Notes under the pieces: model-generated
What the model was told of the DNA's origin: nothing
Database searches by the model: none
Seen by the model: the letters and a program-made list of their open reading frames with translations, nothing else
Translations under genes and position numbers: made by a program
In this document: positions 9,851 to 19,909 of the stretch, piece by piece
Layout of the letters: each line of letters begins with the position of its first letter
Numbering within the stretch: the first letter of the stretch is position 1
Assembly (NCBI GenBank): GCA_003833135.1
Contig: QZLH01000614.1
Span: 8,825-56,815, forward strand
Source: Oehlia diaphana
Taxonomy: Eukaryota > Glomeromycota > Glomeromycetes > Glomerales > Glomeraceae
Reading direction: 5' to 3'
DNA: 47,991 bases

Positions 9851-11582
9851 TTATGCTATCTTTCTTCTCTTCTTGTTAATCCTTACAAATTCTGGAGCTT
9901 CCTCATTAACATGAAAATGAACATCAAGTAAATGACGATATACTTCTCTTTTTTCTTTCACCTTTGCCCAATCTTCAAACTTTATATTTTCAGGCCATCC
10001 AGATATCGAATATTTTGTCTGTTTTTTCCAATCTTTGTAAGGAATATTGATATTTTTTCCAGTATCAGCACCTATAAAATTAATAAAATTTAATTAAAGA
10101 GAAAAAATTATATTAAATATTTATAAAATACTTACAAAATCTTGCTTTTAAGAATTTTCTAACGGCAGATTTTAATTTGTTATCAAGATGAACATTCATA
10201 TAATCTTGAGAAAGTAATTTATATGTAGGATCATCGGCTAAATCTGTCTCATCATCACAAACAGTCTTATCATCATCTTCTGTTTCTTTATCGGTTTCAG
10301 TTACAAAACTTTCATCTAAATCCTCAGAATCCGTAGATGATGATTCGGAATTCATATCTAAATTTTCATCGAATTCATCGGAATTCATACACATAGAAGA
10401 TAAAGAAGAAGTAGAATATTCGGAATCAATATCATCATCATTATCAATTGCACTTTCACTTGTAAACGATGATTGACAATTCAATGATGGCGTTTGAGAT
10501 ATTAAGGATTCTAATTTATCGTTTTCTGTATCAATTTGTTGTTTTGATATTATTTCTAAAAGATAAGAAGTAAAATTAAGTTTTTTTTTTTGCAAAGAAT
10601 GAATAAAAAAAAGAAATAAAAATAAACATACGGGAATTCCTTGATTCTCCATATTGATATAATTTTTTACTAAGTTGTAAAATATCATCAGATTGTTCAA
10701 TACAAAAATCATTTGTCAACGAACTTCCAAACCCAAATGAAGAATTTGGCATCACGTTTGGTTCAATAGTAATAACTAAGAAATCCCAACCACATTCTTG
10801 ATTTAATCGACAGCACTATAATAAAATACCCATTTATTTTTTTTTTTTAAAAAAAAAAAAAAATGTATATAGAAATATATATATATATACATATTTACAT
10901 TCATAAATTTAAATTTTACATTTATAATAATACATTTTTTTTTTTATACCTGATACTTTAATTCTCTTAAACCATCTTTTAATACACTTATTCTTTCATC
11001 AGGATTTTGGATATATTTAACTTCGGAATAACAATTTTCAAGATTACGTTTATTAGCTTCTGCTTGATATGATAACTTTTGTTCCGAGGACATCAGGTCC
11101 CACATTAACCGTGATTCATAATTATCTAAAAAAATCAATAAAATATAAATATTATATAATGGAAATATATTGTATATATAAATACTTTTAAAACTGTATA
11201 ATTAATATAATCATTATAATCACTTTTTCCTCGTAACTTTTTATCTTCAACAAACATGTTAAATGCGGTAAGATTTTTCTCCTTTCTAACAACCGGTCTT
11301 TTCTCTTTCATTATATTCTATAAAATAAAAAAAAAATAAAAATAAAAAAAAAATAAATAAATATAAATTATTATTTTTTTTTTTACAAAAAATTTTACAA
11401 ACATGATCAAAGTTGATTTTGATCTATCAAATATTTTAATTTAGATCTACCCTGATAACATTTTCAGTCATTCCAAACTTATCAGAAAGTTGCTTTACTA
11501 CGGAGTCTTGCCTATCCAGTTCGATACGAATAGCTTCATTTAATTCTTGAATATTCGTGGTATTATTGTTATTGTTATCCAT
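9851..11582 (-). CDS. HMG-box domain protein, six exons
   Basis: Exons on the minus strand: 11582-11451, 11317-11224, 11125-10950, 10815-10632, 10555-10136, 10071-9851; 1227 bases and 408 residues, with every phase consistent. Residues 50-105 look like an HMG box: RPVV-KEKNLTAFNMFVED, then W84 with LMSSEQKLSYQAEANKRN, which is the helix-2/3 core. HMG boxes bend DNA; the protein is probably nuclear. Exon 5 encodes a long Ser/Asp/Glu-rich acidic region, and the last exon a basic tail ending NKKRRKIA, preceded by SGWPENIKFEDWAKVKEKRE. The N-terminus has an Asn run and a helix-like segment. One junction is uncertain: exon 2 is ended at a weak donor (GTGATT) because it alone keeps phase, and this makes the box shorter than usual between helix 1 and W84. 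Some Glomeromycotina genomes hold many HMG genes, so this may be one of a large family. Confidence 0.75.
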
Positions 11583-12250
11583 TATTTCTATTTAAAGACC
11601 AAATAAAAGAAATTAATCAGGGGTTAAATAAATGGGTAAAATGATTCAAACTAAAAATTAATTATCAAAGTTATGGAGTTTGGGGGTTTTTCATTTAAAA
11701 AAAAAATTTATCTCACGAAATTTATTAAAAGTAAACAATTTGGACTTCAAATGATCGCCGACCTGTTACACGTTACCCTTTATGTAATACTGTCTTACTT
11801 TCGGCTGAGTTAACCAAAATTTATCCAGATCTTCCGAATTCAGTTAAAAAAAAATTTTTTTTTTTTTTTTTTTTATTTATTTGTTTTTTTATTGAATATG
11901 ATTGGCTATGAAATTTATAGATTTTTTTTTTTTTTTCGAAAAAAATAAAATAACCTTTTTAAAATGATTATTATATGACTATTTCAACATTTTCAATATT
12001 TCAGCGTAACAACACATTTTATTATGATCATTTTTCTATTTTCCACATAAAATTCATAGAAATTTATAATGGTTTCGAACAAATGTTACAATTCATATGA
12101 TATCCAACCATTAGATCATCTAATACCATGCGTTAATTTTTTGGTCATACGTTGATTTACATAATTATATAATTATATATATAAATAATGAAATCATTTC
12201 TCCACACCCCCCTTTTTTTTTCTTTTTTTTTTTAAAAAAAAAAATCAAAA
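11583..12250. other. Divergent intergenic region (HMG-box gene / F-box gene 2)
   Basis: Lies between the starts of the minus-strand HMG-box gene and the plus-strand F-box gene 2. It contains three long A/T runs (about 11848-11872, 11920-11936 and 12210-12243); the last, a T run turning into an A run, ends just before the ATG of F-box gene 2. No gene is seen. Confidence 0.5.
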
Positions 12251-13238
12251 ATGAAAACTTTGGAAGCTGATTGTATTTTAGAAGTATTGAAAAATTTAAA
12301 AAATGAATATTCAACATTATATTCATGTTCATTAATTAATAAATTATGGTGTTATCAAACGATTCCAATTTTATGGTATAAACCATTTAATGAAGAAATA
12401 ACCTCAAAAAAATCAATAACGATTATTAAAACATTATTAAGTTGTTTTGAAGATGAAGAAATTCAAGAATTTTATAATAAAGAAAAGATTCAACTTGAAA
12501 ATCATATTTTTAAAAAAAAACCATTATTTGATTATCCAAAATATTTACAAAATTTTCACGTATATAATTTTAGGATGACATTTAAATTATGGATCTCTAA
12601 TAATTTATCAGATATTAATAATGATATAATGAAATTTGAAATTCTTTATCAAGGTTTAATTAATTTAATTTTTAAACGTACAAAAGGATTTAAAATTTTA
12701 ACTATTCAACCTAATAATTATAATAATAATTATAATAATTTTGATAATTATTATAATAATTGGTTAAATTATTCATCTTTATTACAAAATAAATTTTCAA
12801 TAATAAATTTACAAAAATTGAATTTTAATTATCAAGTTAAAAAAGGTGTGGAATTATTATTCGTTAATGAATTATCAAAATTATTTAATTTATTAAAACA
12901 ATATGTTTTAAATTTACGTCATTTAATTATTTCAATTAATTTTGGTAATAAATTAAGATATTCTTCTCAAGTAATAATTTTATTATCTCAATTTATTGAA
13001 TCACAAAAAAATCTTGAAATTTTAGAAATTAATGATTTTTGGGATCCAAGAAAATTCTCTCCAATATTTGATGCTATTAAATCACAAAAAAAATCTTTAA
13101 AATATCTTTATTTAGAAGGTTTAAAAAATTTTGTTCCTTTATTAAATATTTTAATTTATTGTAATAATTTGGAAATTTTAAATTTAAAAGGTTTTGCTCA
13201 AATGGAAGAAAATATTAATTTTAATTTTAATTTTAATT

Positions 13239-13288
<50 letters not shown>

Positions 13289-13912
13289 TATCATAATAAT
13301 AATATTAATAATAATTTACCAATTAAACATTTATATAGTTGGGATGTACCTTCATATCTTGATATTAACGATATGGGTTTATTATTAAAAATGATTAATC
13401 TTTCTTTAATTACCCTTGCTATTGATAAAGTTATTGATAATAATTTATTAGAAATTATTAAAAATTTTTGTCCAAATATTCAAAATTTATCTTTAGGTTT
13501 ATTTAACGCTTCATTTCCTGAAATTTTACCTTCTTTAATTTGTAATTTACCTCTTAATCATTTATATCTTGATATTTTTGGTTATAATTTTTCTGATGTT
13601 TTAATAGATTTAACTAATTCTATTCCTTCAACTGTTATTTCCCTTTATATTAATTTTACTTTACTTCCTAATCAATTAGATTATTTTTTAAATGAAATGA
13701 AAGCAAAACCAAAAATATTAGGAATTATTGATAAATATATGATTAAGAATGATCATTTAGAAATTATTATAAAATATGCAAGAATTCATAATTTAAAAGA
13801 ATTACATTGGTTTGGAAATCTTGATGATGAGATTATTAAAGATAATATGAATGAAGCGAAATCAATTATACCTTTAATATGTTATCCAATATATAATTTT
13901 CTAGGTAAGTGA
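12251..13912 (+). CDS. F-box-like / leucine-rich repeat protein 2, Asn-rich
   Basis: 553 residues if read unspliced. Residues 1-48 are an F-box-like domain: DCILEVLKNLKNEYSTLYSC, then LINKLWCYQTIPILWYKPF, the same layout as the genes at 7044 and 14972. The remainder consists of Leu/Ile/Asn-rich LRR-like repeats. Residues about 321-354 are a low-complexity tract of (NF)n then a long Asn run, encoded by (aat)n, which is probably length-variable. A likely role is substrate selection for an SCF ubiquitin ligase, inferred from the F-box only. The last codons read ctaggtaagtga: GTAAGT at 13905 is a perfect donor, and a good acceptor (tttattacag) lies at 14541-14555. Splicing would replace the last two residues by DSKINF and end at 14575. 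Both ends are possible; the unspliced end is given. Confidence 0.85.
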
Positions 13913-13914
13913 AT

Positions 13915-14530
13915 AATGGGTGAATGGGTGAATGGGTGAATGGGCGATTAGGGATAACGTATTTACGTATTTATGGGAATTTATGTATGTATGGAGAAGT
14001 AGATAACGAAAAAGTTCTAATTTTATAATTATGAGTGATTTGGGGGAAAGAATAACGAAAAGGTTCTAATTTATATGTTTATGGTGGGCGGTAACGAAAA
14101 GGTTCTAATTTATGTATTTATGGGGAAGTGATAACGAAAAAATTCTAATTTATATAATTATGGGAAAGGATAACGAAAAAGGTTCTAATTTATATGTTTA
14201 TGGGTGGGCGGTAACGAAAAGGTTCTAATTTATGTATTTATGGGGAAGCGATATCGAATTTACGTGTTTACGTGTTTCTGGGGAAGTGATAACGAAAAAG
14301 TTCTAATTTATATAATTATGGGAAAAGATAACGAAAAAATTTCTAATTTATATGTTTATGCGTGGGTGGTAACGAAAAAGTTCTAATTTATGTATTTATG
14401 GGGATGCGATATCGAATTTACGTGTTTATGTTCTAATTTATATAATTATGGGAAAAGATAATTTATGTATTTATGGGGAAGAGATGACGAAAAAGTTCTA
14501 ATCTAATTTTGGGTGGCAACAAAAAAGTTC
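13915..14530. repeat. Minisatellite (ataacgaaaaagttctaattta units), probably intronic
   Basis: Begins with four copies of gggtgaat, then about twelve units of some 40-48 bases built on the core gataacgaaaaagttctaat followed by ttatgt-tttatgggga or ttatataattatgggaaa. Unit types follow each other in a repeating order, so there is a higher-order unit of roughly 180-190 bases, visible by comparing 14090-14260 with 14300-14430. The tract lies between a strong splice donor (13905) and a strong acceptor (14555). An open frame of 60 codons inside it is only repeat sequence. Confidence 0.8.
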
Positions 14531-14626
14531 TAATTTATACTTTTTTTTATTACAGATAGTAAAATCAATTTTTAATATCGATATATTTTACTTTCGATAT
14601 ACTTTTGATACACTTTTGCTTTGCCG

Positions 14627-14717
14627 AACTATCCGATATAACTATCCGATATAACTATCCGACATAACTATCCGACATAACCAATCGACATAACTAACCG
14701 ACATAATTAACCGTCAT
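14627..14717. repeat. Tandem repeat, seven 13-bp units
   Basis: Seven consecutive units of 13 bases: aactatccgatat twice, aactatccgacat twice, then three diverging ones (aaccaatcgacat, aactaaccgacat, aattaaccgtcat). It lies about 250 bases before the start of F-box gene 3 and just after the minisatellite, so it may be in the promoter region. Confidence 0.9.
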
Positions 14718-14971
14718 ACTTTTTTTCCGTCCGCAGTAAGATCACCTTTTTTTTTGGTACACAATACCACCAAAATTGAACCTATTTCGGGAAATCCGGA
14801 AAACTGTACTAAGCCTATCATTATAAATTGAATGTATTTTGCACATCTTCACATTCTATTCTTTACCTTTTTCTTTCCTTTTTTTTTTCCTTTGAAATTT
14901 TTTTTTTTTCTCTCTTTTTCTTTTTTTCTCTCTCTCTTCTCTTCTCTCTCTGAATTTTTAAAATAAAAATA

Positions 14972-17179
14972 ATGAAATTATTGAATTCAGATATAATTCG
15001 AAATATAATTTTATATATAAAAGACGATAAAGCATCGCTCTTTCGTTGTTTATTAGTGAATAAAACATGGTGGTCTCAAACAATTGATATTCTTTGGAGT
15101 CAACCATTTCGACTTCTTTATTCTTGTATTTCAAAATTAGAGGATTCACCTACTTGTAACTGTAAATTTTTAACTAGAAGACGTCAAGCTTCTTCATTAA
15201 TTAATATTTATATTACTTTTATAATTTTAGAAAATGAACAAGATTTAATTAATAATAATATTATTAAACAAGGACAAATTTTAAATCCTATGCATAATTA
15301 TATTGATTTTTTAAAAAATATTGATATTCATGAATTTGATTTGGCTATAATAGATTTTTATAATTTTTATGAAATAAATTTTAATGAAAAGATTCAAAAT
15401 GATAATGATATTGATCCAATTATACCGGAAAATTTTTTTGAAGAAATTACATCTAATTATCATACTACAAATGAGAGTGAGACAAATGTGACGAATACGA
15501 CGAACGAGACGATTGAGACGAATGAGACGAATGGGACGAATACGACAAATGAGACGAATGAGACGAATGTAACGAATGCGATGAATGAGACGAATGAGAC
15601 GAATACAACGAATGTGACAAATGTGACAAATGTGACAAATGCAACGACGAATGCGACAAATGTGACGAATGAGACAAATGAGACGATTCAATCAGATCAA
15701 TCAACATCAACTGAAATAATTGAACAATTAGATTATTCGGAAATAATAAAATATTTGGCCGATCCAAAAGTATTGATGGAATTAAGAAATACTATTTCTC
15801 AATATCAAATTATATCAGAAATTATTTTGAATTTTTTCATGAGAAAATGTAATAATAATTTACGACGACTTTCATTCGACGTAAATCAAATTTATCACAA
15901 ATCTATTTTTAATCCATGTAAAGATTATCAACGTTATTCAACGGCTTTATCATTATATAAGAGAGGTGTAAGAGATAATCCTGAATATAAGGTGGCAGAA
16001 ATTTACTTATCATTACCTAAATATTTTAACGCGATAAATTGTTTATCAAATATTAGGGAATTGATTTGTACGACAAAGAGAAATATGTCAAATTTCTTTT
16101 TATCATTATCAAAATATGTACATAATCTTGATAAATTGGAAATAAATATTGATCATTCAGTTGAAGCAAATTATTTAAATTGGCTTTTATCAAGAGAAAG
16201 TTCTTTTTTAAGAGAAGAAGTTGCAAATTTAATTAAATTAATTCATAAACAAAAAAATTTAACCCATTTTATATTACATAATTGTCCAGTGGATTTTTCT
16301 TTAGTTATGGAAGAATTAAAAGAATCTCATGCAAAAAATTTAAAATCTTTAAGTTTAATTGGAATTAAATTTGAGGATCAAAAGATTTTTTTTCATTTGG
16401 GAGCTTTTTTATCACTACAAAAACTTTTATTATATAATTGTAATTTTAATAATAATAATAATAATAATCTTAATAATAATGATAATGATAATGATATTTA
16501 TAATGATAATAATTTCGATTTTATTATTAAAGAAAAAATATATTTACCTAATCTTAAGAAGATTGATTTAAATAATTCTTTTATTCCTCATCAATTCTTA
16601 CAATATTTATTACAAATTTGTTCATCAAATTTAGAATATTTAGATATTGGGAAAAGATATTCAAAATATTCATTAATTGGTTCAAATTTTAATCCTATTC
16701 AATTCATTTCAACAAATTTTTCTAATATTAAATTTCTTAAATGTGATTTATTACCTTTTGAAAATAATCATTTTATAAGTTTATTATCTTATAATAGTTA
16801 TTATATTCAATCTATTATTTTAGATAATTATGAAGAAAGTAATAATTTCGCTAAATGTTTATCTATTTTATCAGAAATTAATCTTGATAATTTAAAATAT
16901 TTTGGTATTAGAGGAAATTTTATATTTTCGGAATTTACTTTATCAAAATTTTTGGTGAATAATATTAGAAAAAATAGAGGTTTACATTTACATGTATTGG
17001 AATTTACTAAAAATATTTGGTTTGATAATGATTATTTAAAAGAAATTCTTAAATGTTTGGATAATGGTTTTACTTGTAATAAATTAATTATTACAACTAT
17101 TGGTGAGATTAAACCTGAATTATTGGTTAAAGCAAGGGAGAAGATTAAGGTGGTTCAATGTGTGGAAATGAGAGGTTGA
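14972..17179 (+). CDS. F-box-like / leucine-rich protein 3 with Thr-Asn repeat tract
   Basis: 735 residues in one exon. The start (MKLLNSDIIRNII) follows a pyrimidine-rich leader (14870-14951) and gives the F-box-like domain at residues 1-50: SLFRCLLVNKTWWSQTIDIL then WSQPF. Residues about 165-236 are a repeat tract of TNE/TNV/TNT triplets coded by acgaatgag and acgaatgtg; these codons are richer in G+C than the rest of the gene. A second Asn/Asp-rich tract lies near residues 492-515. The rest is Leu/Asn-rich and LRR-like to the end. A role as an SCF adaptor is inferred. At 735 residues it is longer than the two neighbouring F-box genes (533 and 553), largely because of the tract. The tract is a minisatellite open in several frames on both strands, which explains long antisense open frames across it. 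Confidence 0.85.
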   Translation: MKLLNSDIIRNIILYIKDDKASLFRCLLVNKTWWSQTIDILWSQPFRLLYSCISKLEDSPTCNCKFLTRRRQASSLINIYITFIILENEQDLINNNIIKQGQILNPMHNYIDFLKNIDIHEFDLAIIDFYNFYEINFNEKIQNDNDIDPIIPENFFEEITSNYHTTNESETNVTNTTNETIETNETNGTNTTNETNETNVTNAMNETNETNTTNVTNVTNVTNATTNATNVTNETNETIQSDQSTSTEIIEQLDYSEIIKYLADPKVLMELRNTISQYQIISEIILNFFMRKCNNNLRRLSFDVNQIYHKSIFNPCKDYQRYSTALSLYKRGVRDNPEYKVAEIYLSLPKYFNAINCLSNIRELICTTKRNMSNFFLSLSKYVHNLDKLEINIDHSVEANYLNWLLSRESSFLREEVANLIKLIHKQKNLTHFILHNCPVDFSLVMEELKESHAKNLKSLSLIGIKFEDQKIFFHLGAFLSLQKLLLYNCNFNNNNNNNLNNNDNDNDIYNDNNFDFIIKEKIYLPNLKKIDLNNSFIPHQFLQYLLQICSSNLEYLDIGKRYSKYSLIGSNFNPIQFISTNFSNIKFLKCDLLPFENNHFISLLSYNSYYIQSIILDNYEESNNFAKCLSILSEINLDNLKYFGIRGNFIFSEFTLSKFLVNNIRKNRGLHLHVLEFTKNIWFDNDYLKEILKCLDNGFTCNKLIITTIGEIKPELLVKAREKIKVVQCVEMRG

Positions 17180-17589
17180 ATTTTTAAAGATTTAATTCGT
17201 GTATTTAATTTTAAATCACGATCGATATTAGTCACGTGACAAATATAGAACTTTTTTTTTGTTTTTTTTTTGTTTGATTTCGATATTCTGTTATGGGATA
17301 TACGCGATTAAGATAGATTTTATGTTTCTTTATGTAACCTCCAAAATGTATTACCCAATTTGACCATAGCGGTCGCCTTTCTAAAGTAAAAAACATTTTA
17401 ATGATTTCATTCGTTTTTAATAAATAAACCATATACATATTAAATTTCATTATATGATAATAATCAATTATTGATCCTATGTCAATCCTGTAATCCTGTA
17501 TTTGGACGAGCAGAAATAACTTTAAGAAACTTGTGGCGTGGACGCGTGATAAATGATAGAATAGATATACGATACGGGTAAAGGATTTG
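17180..17589. other. Intergenic between F-box gene 3 and kinase array
   Basis: No gene is seen. It contains the palindrome described at 17231 and a T-rich run. The minus-strand 72-codon frame here has no recognisable feature. Confidence 0.4.
17231..17240. promoter_or_regulatory. GTCACGTGAC palindrome (E-box / CBF1-like site)
   Basis: A perfect 10-bp palindrome with the CACGTG core, matching the RTCACRTGA consensus of the yeast bHLH factor Cbf1. Near matches occur at 24682-24691 (complement), 30615-30624, 36012-36021, 38773-38782 and 42915-42924. No start codon lies just downstream here, so its role at this place is unclear. Confidence 0.35.
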
Positions 17590-17663
17590 ATGGTAAAATA
17601 GTATTAATAAAAATTTACAAGGGATTGGCTAGAAATTTTATACGAGGTAAAGACCATTACTTT

Positions 17664-17832
17664 AATCTTCTTAAACTCCTTCGCAATTATTCTGGACGCT
17701 CCAGTTCTCATAATAAGATCAATACTATTTTGAGGATTACCCCAATCAGCGGCACCTGGATCATCACCAATGTCATCAGGTTGCTCATCATAATCTTCGT
17801 AATCCGCTTGTTGAATAACACGTCTCTGTAGT
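17664..17832 (-). other. Coding-quality fragment in antisense, inserted in kinase array
   Basis: Read on the minus strand, 56 codons are open with non-repetitive, less AT-rich sequence: QLQRRVIQQADYEDYDEQ, then an acidic PDDIGDDPGAADWGN, then SIDLIMRTGASRIIAKEFKK. It interrupts the kinase-repeat unit exactly between its 'ggtaaaga' and 'ttggtatacaaacg' parts. It looks like an exon piece from an unrelated gene captured during duplication. The parent protein is not recognised. The plus-strand open frame over the same bases is its shadow. Confidence 0.45.
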
Positions 17833-19727
17833 TGGTATACAAACGTATTTATTAATCATAAATATATTTTTCATTAGATTAAACTGCGAATGACGTATAA
17901 CTTTTGAATGGATCGAATATGAGTTATTTTATAACGTTGATTTTCTTGCTAAGAGAGGGTTCGGTATGGCTTATATAACTATATTGAAGGATAGTTATAT
18001 TACTTTGAATATCTCGCTAAGGGAGGGCTCAGTACAGTAATGAAAGATGGTTGAAGTTGATGGAATGATGGTAAGTAGCATTATTTACAAAATATTAACT
18101 TGGGATTTTATACGAGGCAAAGTTTCTTATTTTTGTATACGGCCATATTTTATTAATCAAAAATATATTTCATTAGACTAAATTGCAAATGATGATCGAA
18201 TATGAGATATTTTATAATTTCTTGCTAAGAGAGGGTTTGGTATGGCTTATAAAACTATATTGAAGGATAGTTATATTACTTTGAATATCTCGCTAAGGGA
18301 GGGCTCAGTACAGTAATGAAAGATGGTTGAAGTTGATGGAATGATGGTAAAATAGCATTATTTACATTAACTCTGAATTTTATACGATGTAAAGATTCTT
18401 ATATTTGTACACAGCCGTATTTTATTAATCAAAAATATATTTCATTAGACTAAATTGCAAATGATGATCGAATATGAGATATTTTATAATTTCTTGCTAA
18501 GAGAGGGTTTGGTATGGCTTATAAAACTATATTGAAGGATAGTTATATTACTTTGAATATCTCGCTAAGGGAGGGCTCAGTACAGTAATGAAAGATGGTT
18601 GAAGTTGATGGAATGATGGTAAGTAGCATTATTTACATTAACTCTGAATTTTATACGAGGTAAAGATTCTTATTTTTGTACACGGTCATATTTTATTAAT
18701 CAAAAATATATTTTCATTAGACTAAATTGCAAATGATGATCGAATATGAGATATTTTATAATTTCTTGCTAAGAGAGGGTTTGGTATGGCTTATAAAACT
18801 ATATTGAAGGATAGTTATATTACTTTGAATAAATATCTCGCTAAGGGAGGGCTCATGAAAGATGGTTGAGGTTGATGGAATGATGGTAAGTAGCATTATT
18901 TACAAAGTATTAACTCGGAATTTTATACGAGGTAAAGTTTCTGAGTTATTTTAACTTTGAATTTCTTGCTAAGAGAGGGTTCGGTATGGTTTTAAAACTA
19001 TATTGAAGGATGGTTATATTACGTTGAATTTCTTGCTAAGAGAGGGCTTGGTACGGGTTATAAACTTATGAAGGATGTATATAGATATAAGTATTAAAAG
19101 TTGACGGGTAAATAGATTATTTAAAGATTCACAAGGCATTTACTCGGACAAGGTAAAGATGATTATTATTTGGTATACAAATGTATTTTATTAATCAAAG
19201 ATATATTTTTCATTAGATTAAACAATGAATGACGTATAAATCGAATATGAAATATTTATACGTTAAATTTCTTGTGAAGGAAGAGATCGGTACGGTTTAT
19301 AAAACTATATTGAATTACGTTGAAGTTTTTGCTAAGGGAGGACGGTTTATAAACTGTAATTAAAGATGCGTTTATTACTTGACACAGATATTTAAATTGA
19401 CACAGATATTTAAAGAAGTTGGTGGTAAAGTAGTATTATTTAAAGATTCACAAGACATTAACTCAGAATTTTTTACAAGATAAAGATTAGGACATTCCAA
19501 ACTAATAATTAGTTTTTCGGTAAAATCGGAAATATTCGATATCACTCAATTTCGGAAAAGAGAGAGGGGTGCTTTAAACATGTTTGAACAAAAGTAAATT
19601 ATTTTTAAAAATAGAGAGGAGACGGCCTTATTATTATTCTGGTACACAAACACAGAGAGCTCGGTATGATTTATAAAATTATAGTAAAAGGATTTTCATG
19701 GAATTTGAAACATATATGATGGAATAG

Positions 19728-19909
19728 CCCCACAGTATAAAAAATTTATCCGTTACTTCTGTAAAAACTCCGTAAAAATGAGCCTTTCACGGATCCATTC
19801 ACGGAAAATGTAAACTATTCGATAAGTTCCATAATAATAATGTTATTAATTCCGGAAATATGAGCCTTTTACGGGAATATAAAAACACGTATCGACTTTT
19901 TTTATAGGG
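19728..19909. mobile_element. MITE family A, copy 2 (3-bp target duplication TAG)
   Basis: A 182-bp relative of the element at 5103-5289; most internal words are shared (ctccgtaaaaa, gagcctttcacggatccatt, ttaattccggaaatatgagcc). It is flanked by TAG at 19725-19727 and 19910-19912. It sits inside the kinase-repeat array. The uninterrupted counterpart of the site is seen in the last array copy near 20621-20630 (ggtggaatagtattc), which agrees with insertion at GGAATAG and duplication of TAG. Confidence 0.8.

Noticed and set aside
13194..13388. 64-codon frame of Ile-rich sequence
   Set aside because: It is the alternative-frame reading of the (aat)n Asn run in F-box gene 2.
13915..14717. Possible CRISPR-like array (regular repeats)
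   Set aside because: Units are contiguous with no unique spacers and drift gradually, as in minisatellites; the setting is a fungal nuclear genome.
15311..15767. Two antisense frames (126 and 100 codons) with IRLIR and SHSSHSS repeats
   Set aside because: Both are shadows of the TN-coding minisatellite in F-box gene 3; the composition is purely repeat-driven.
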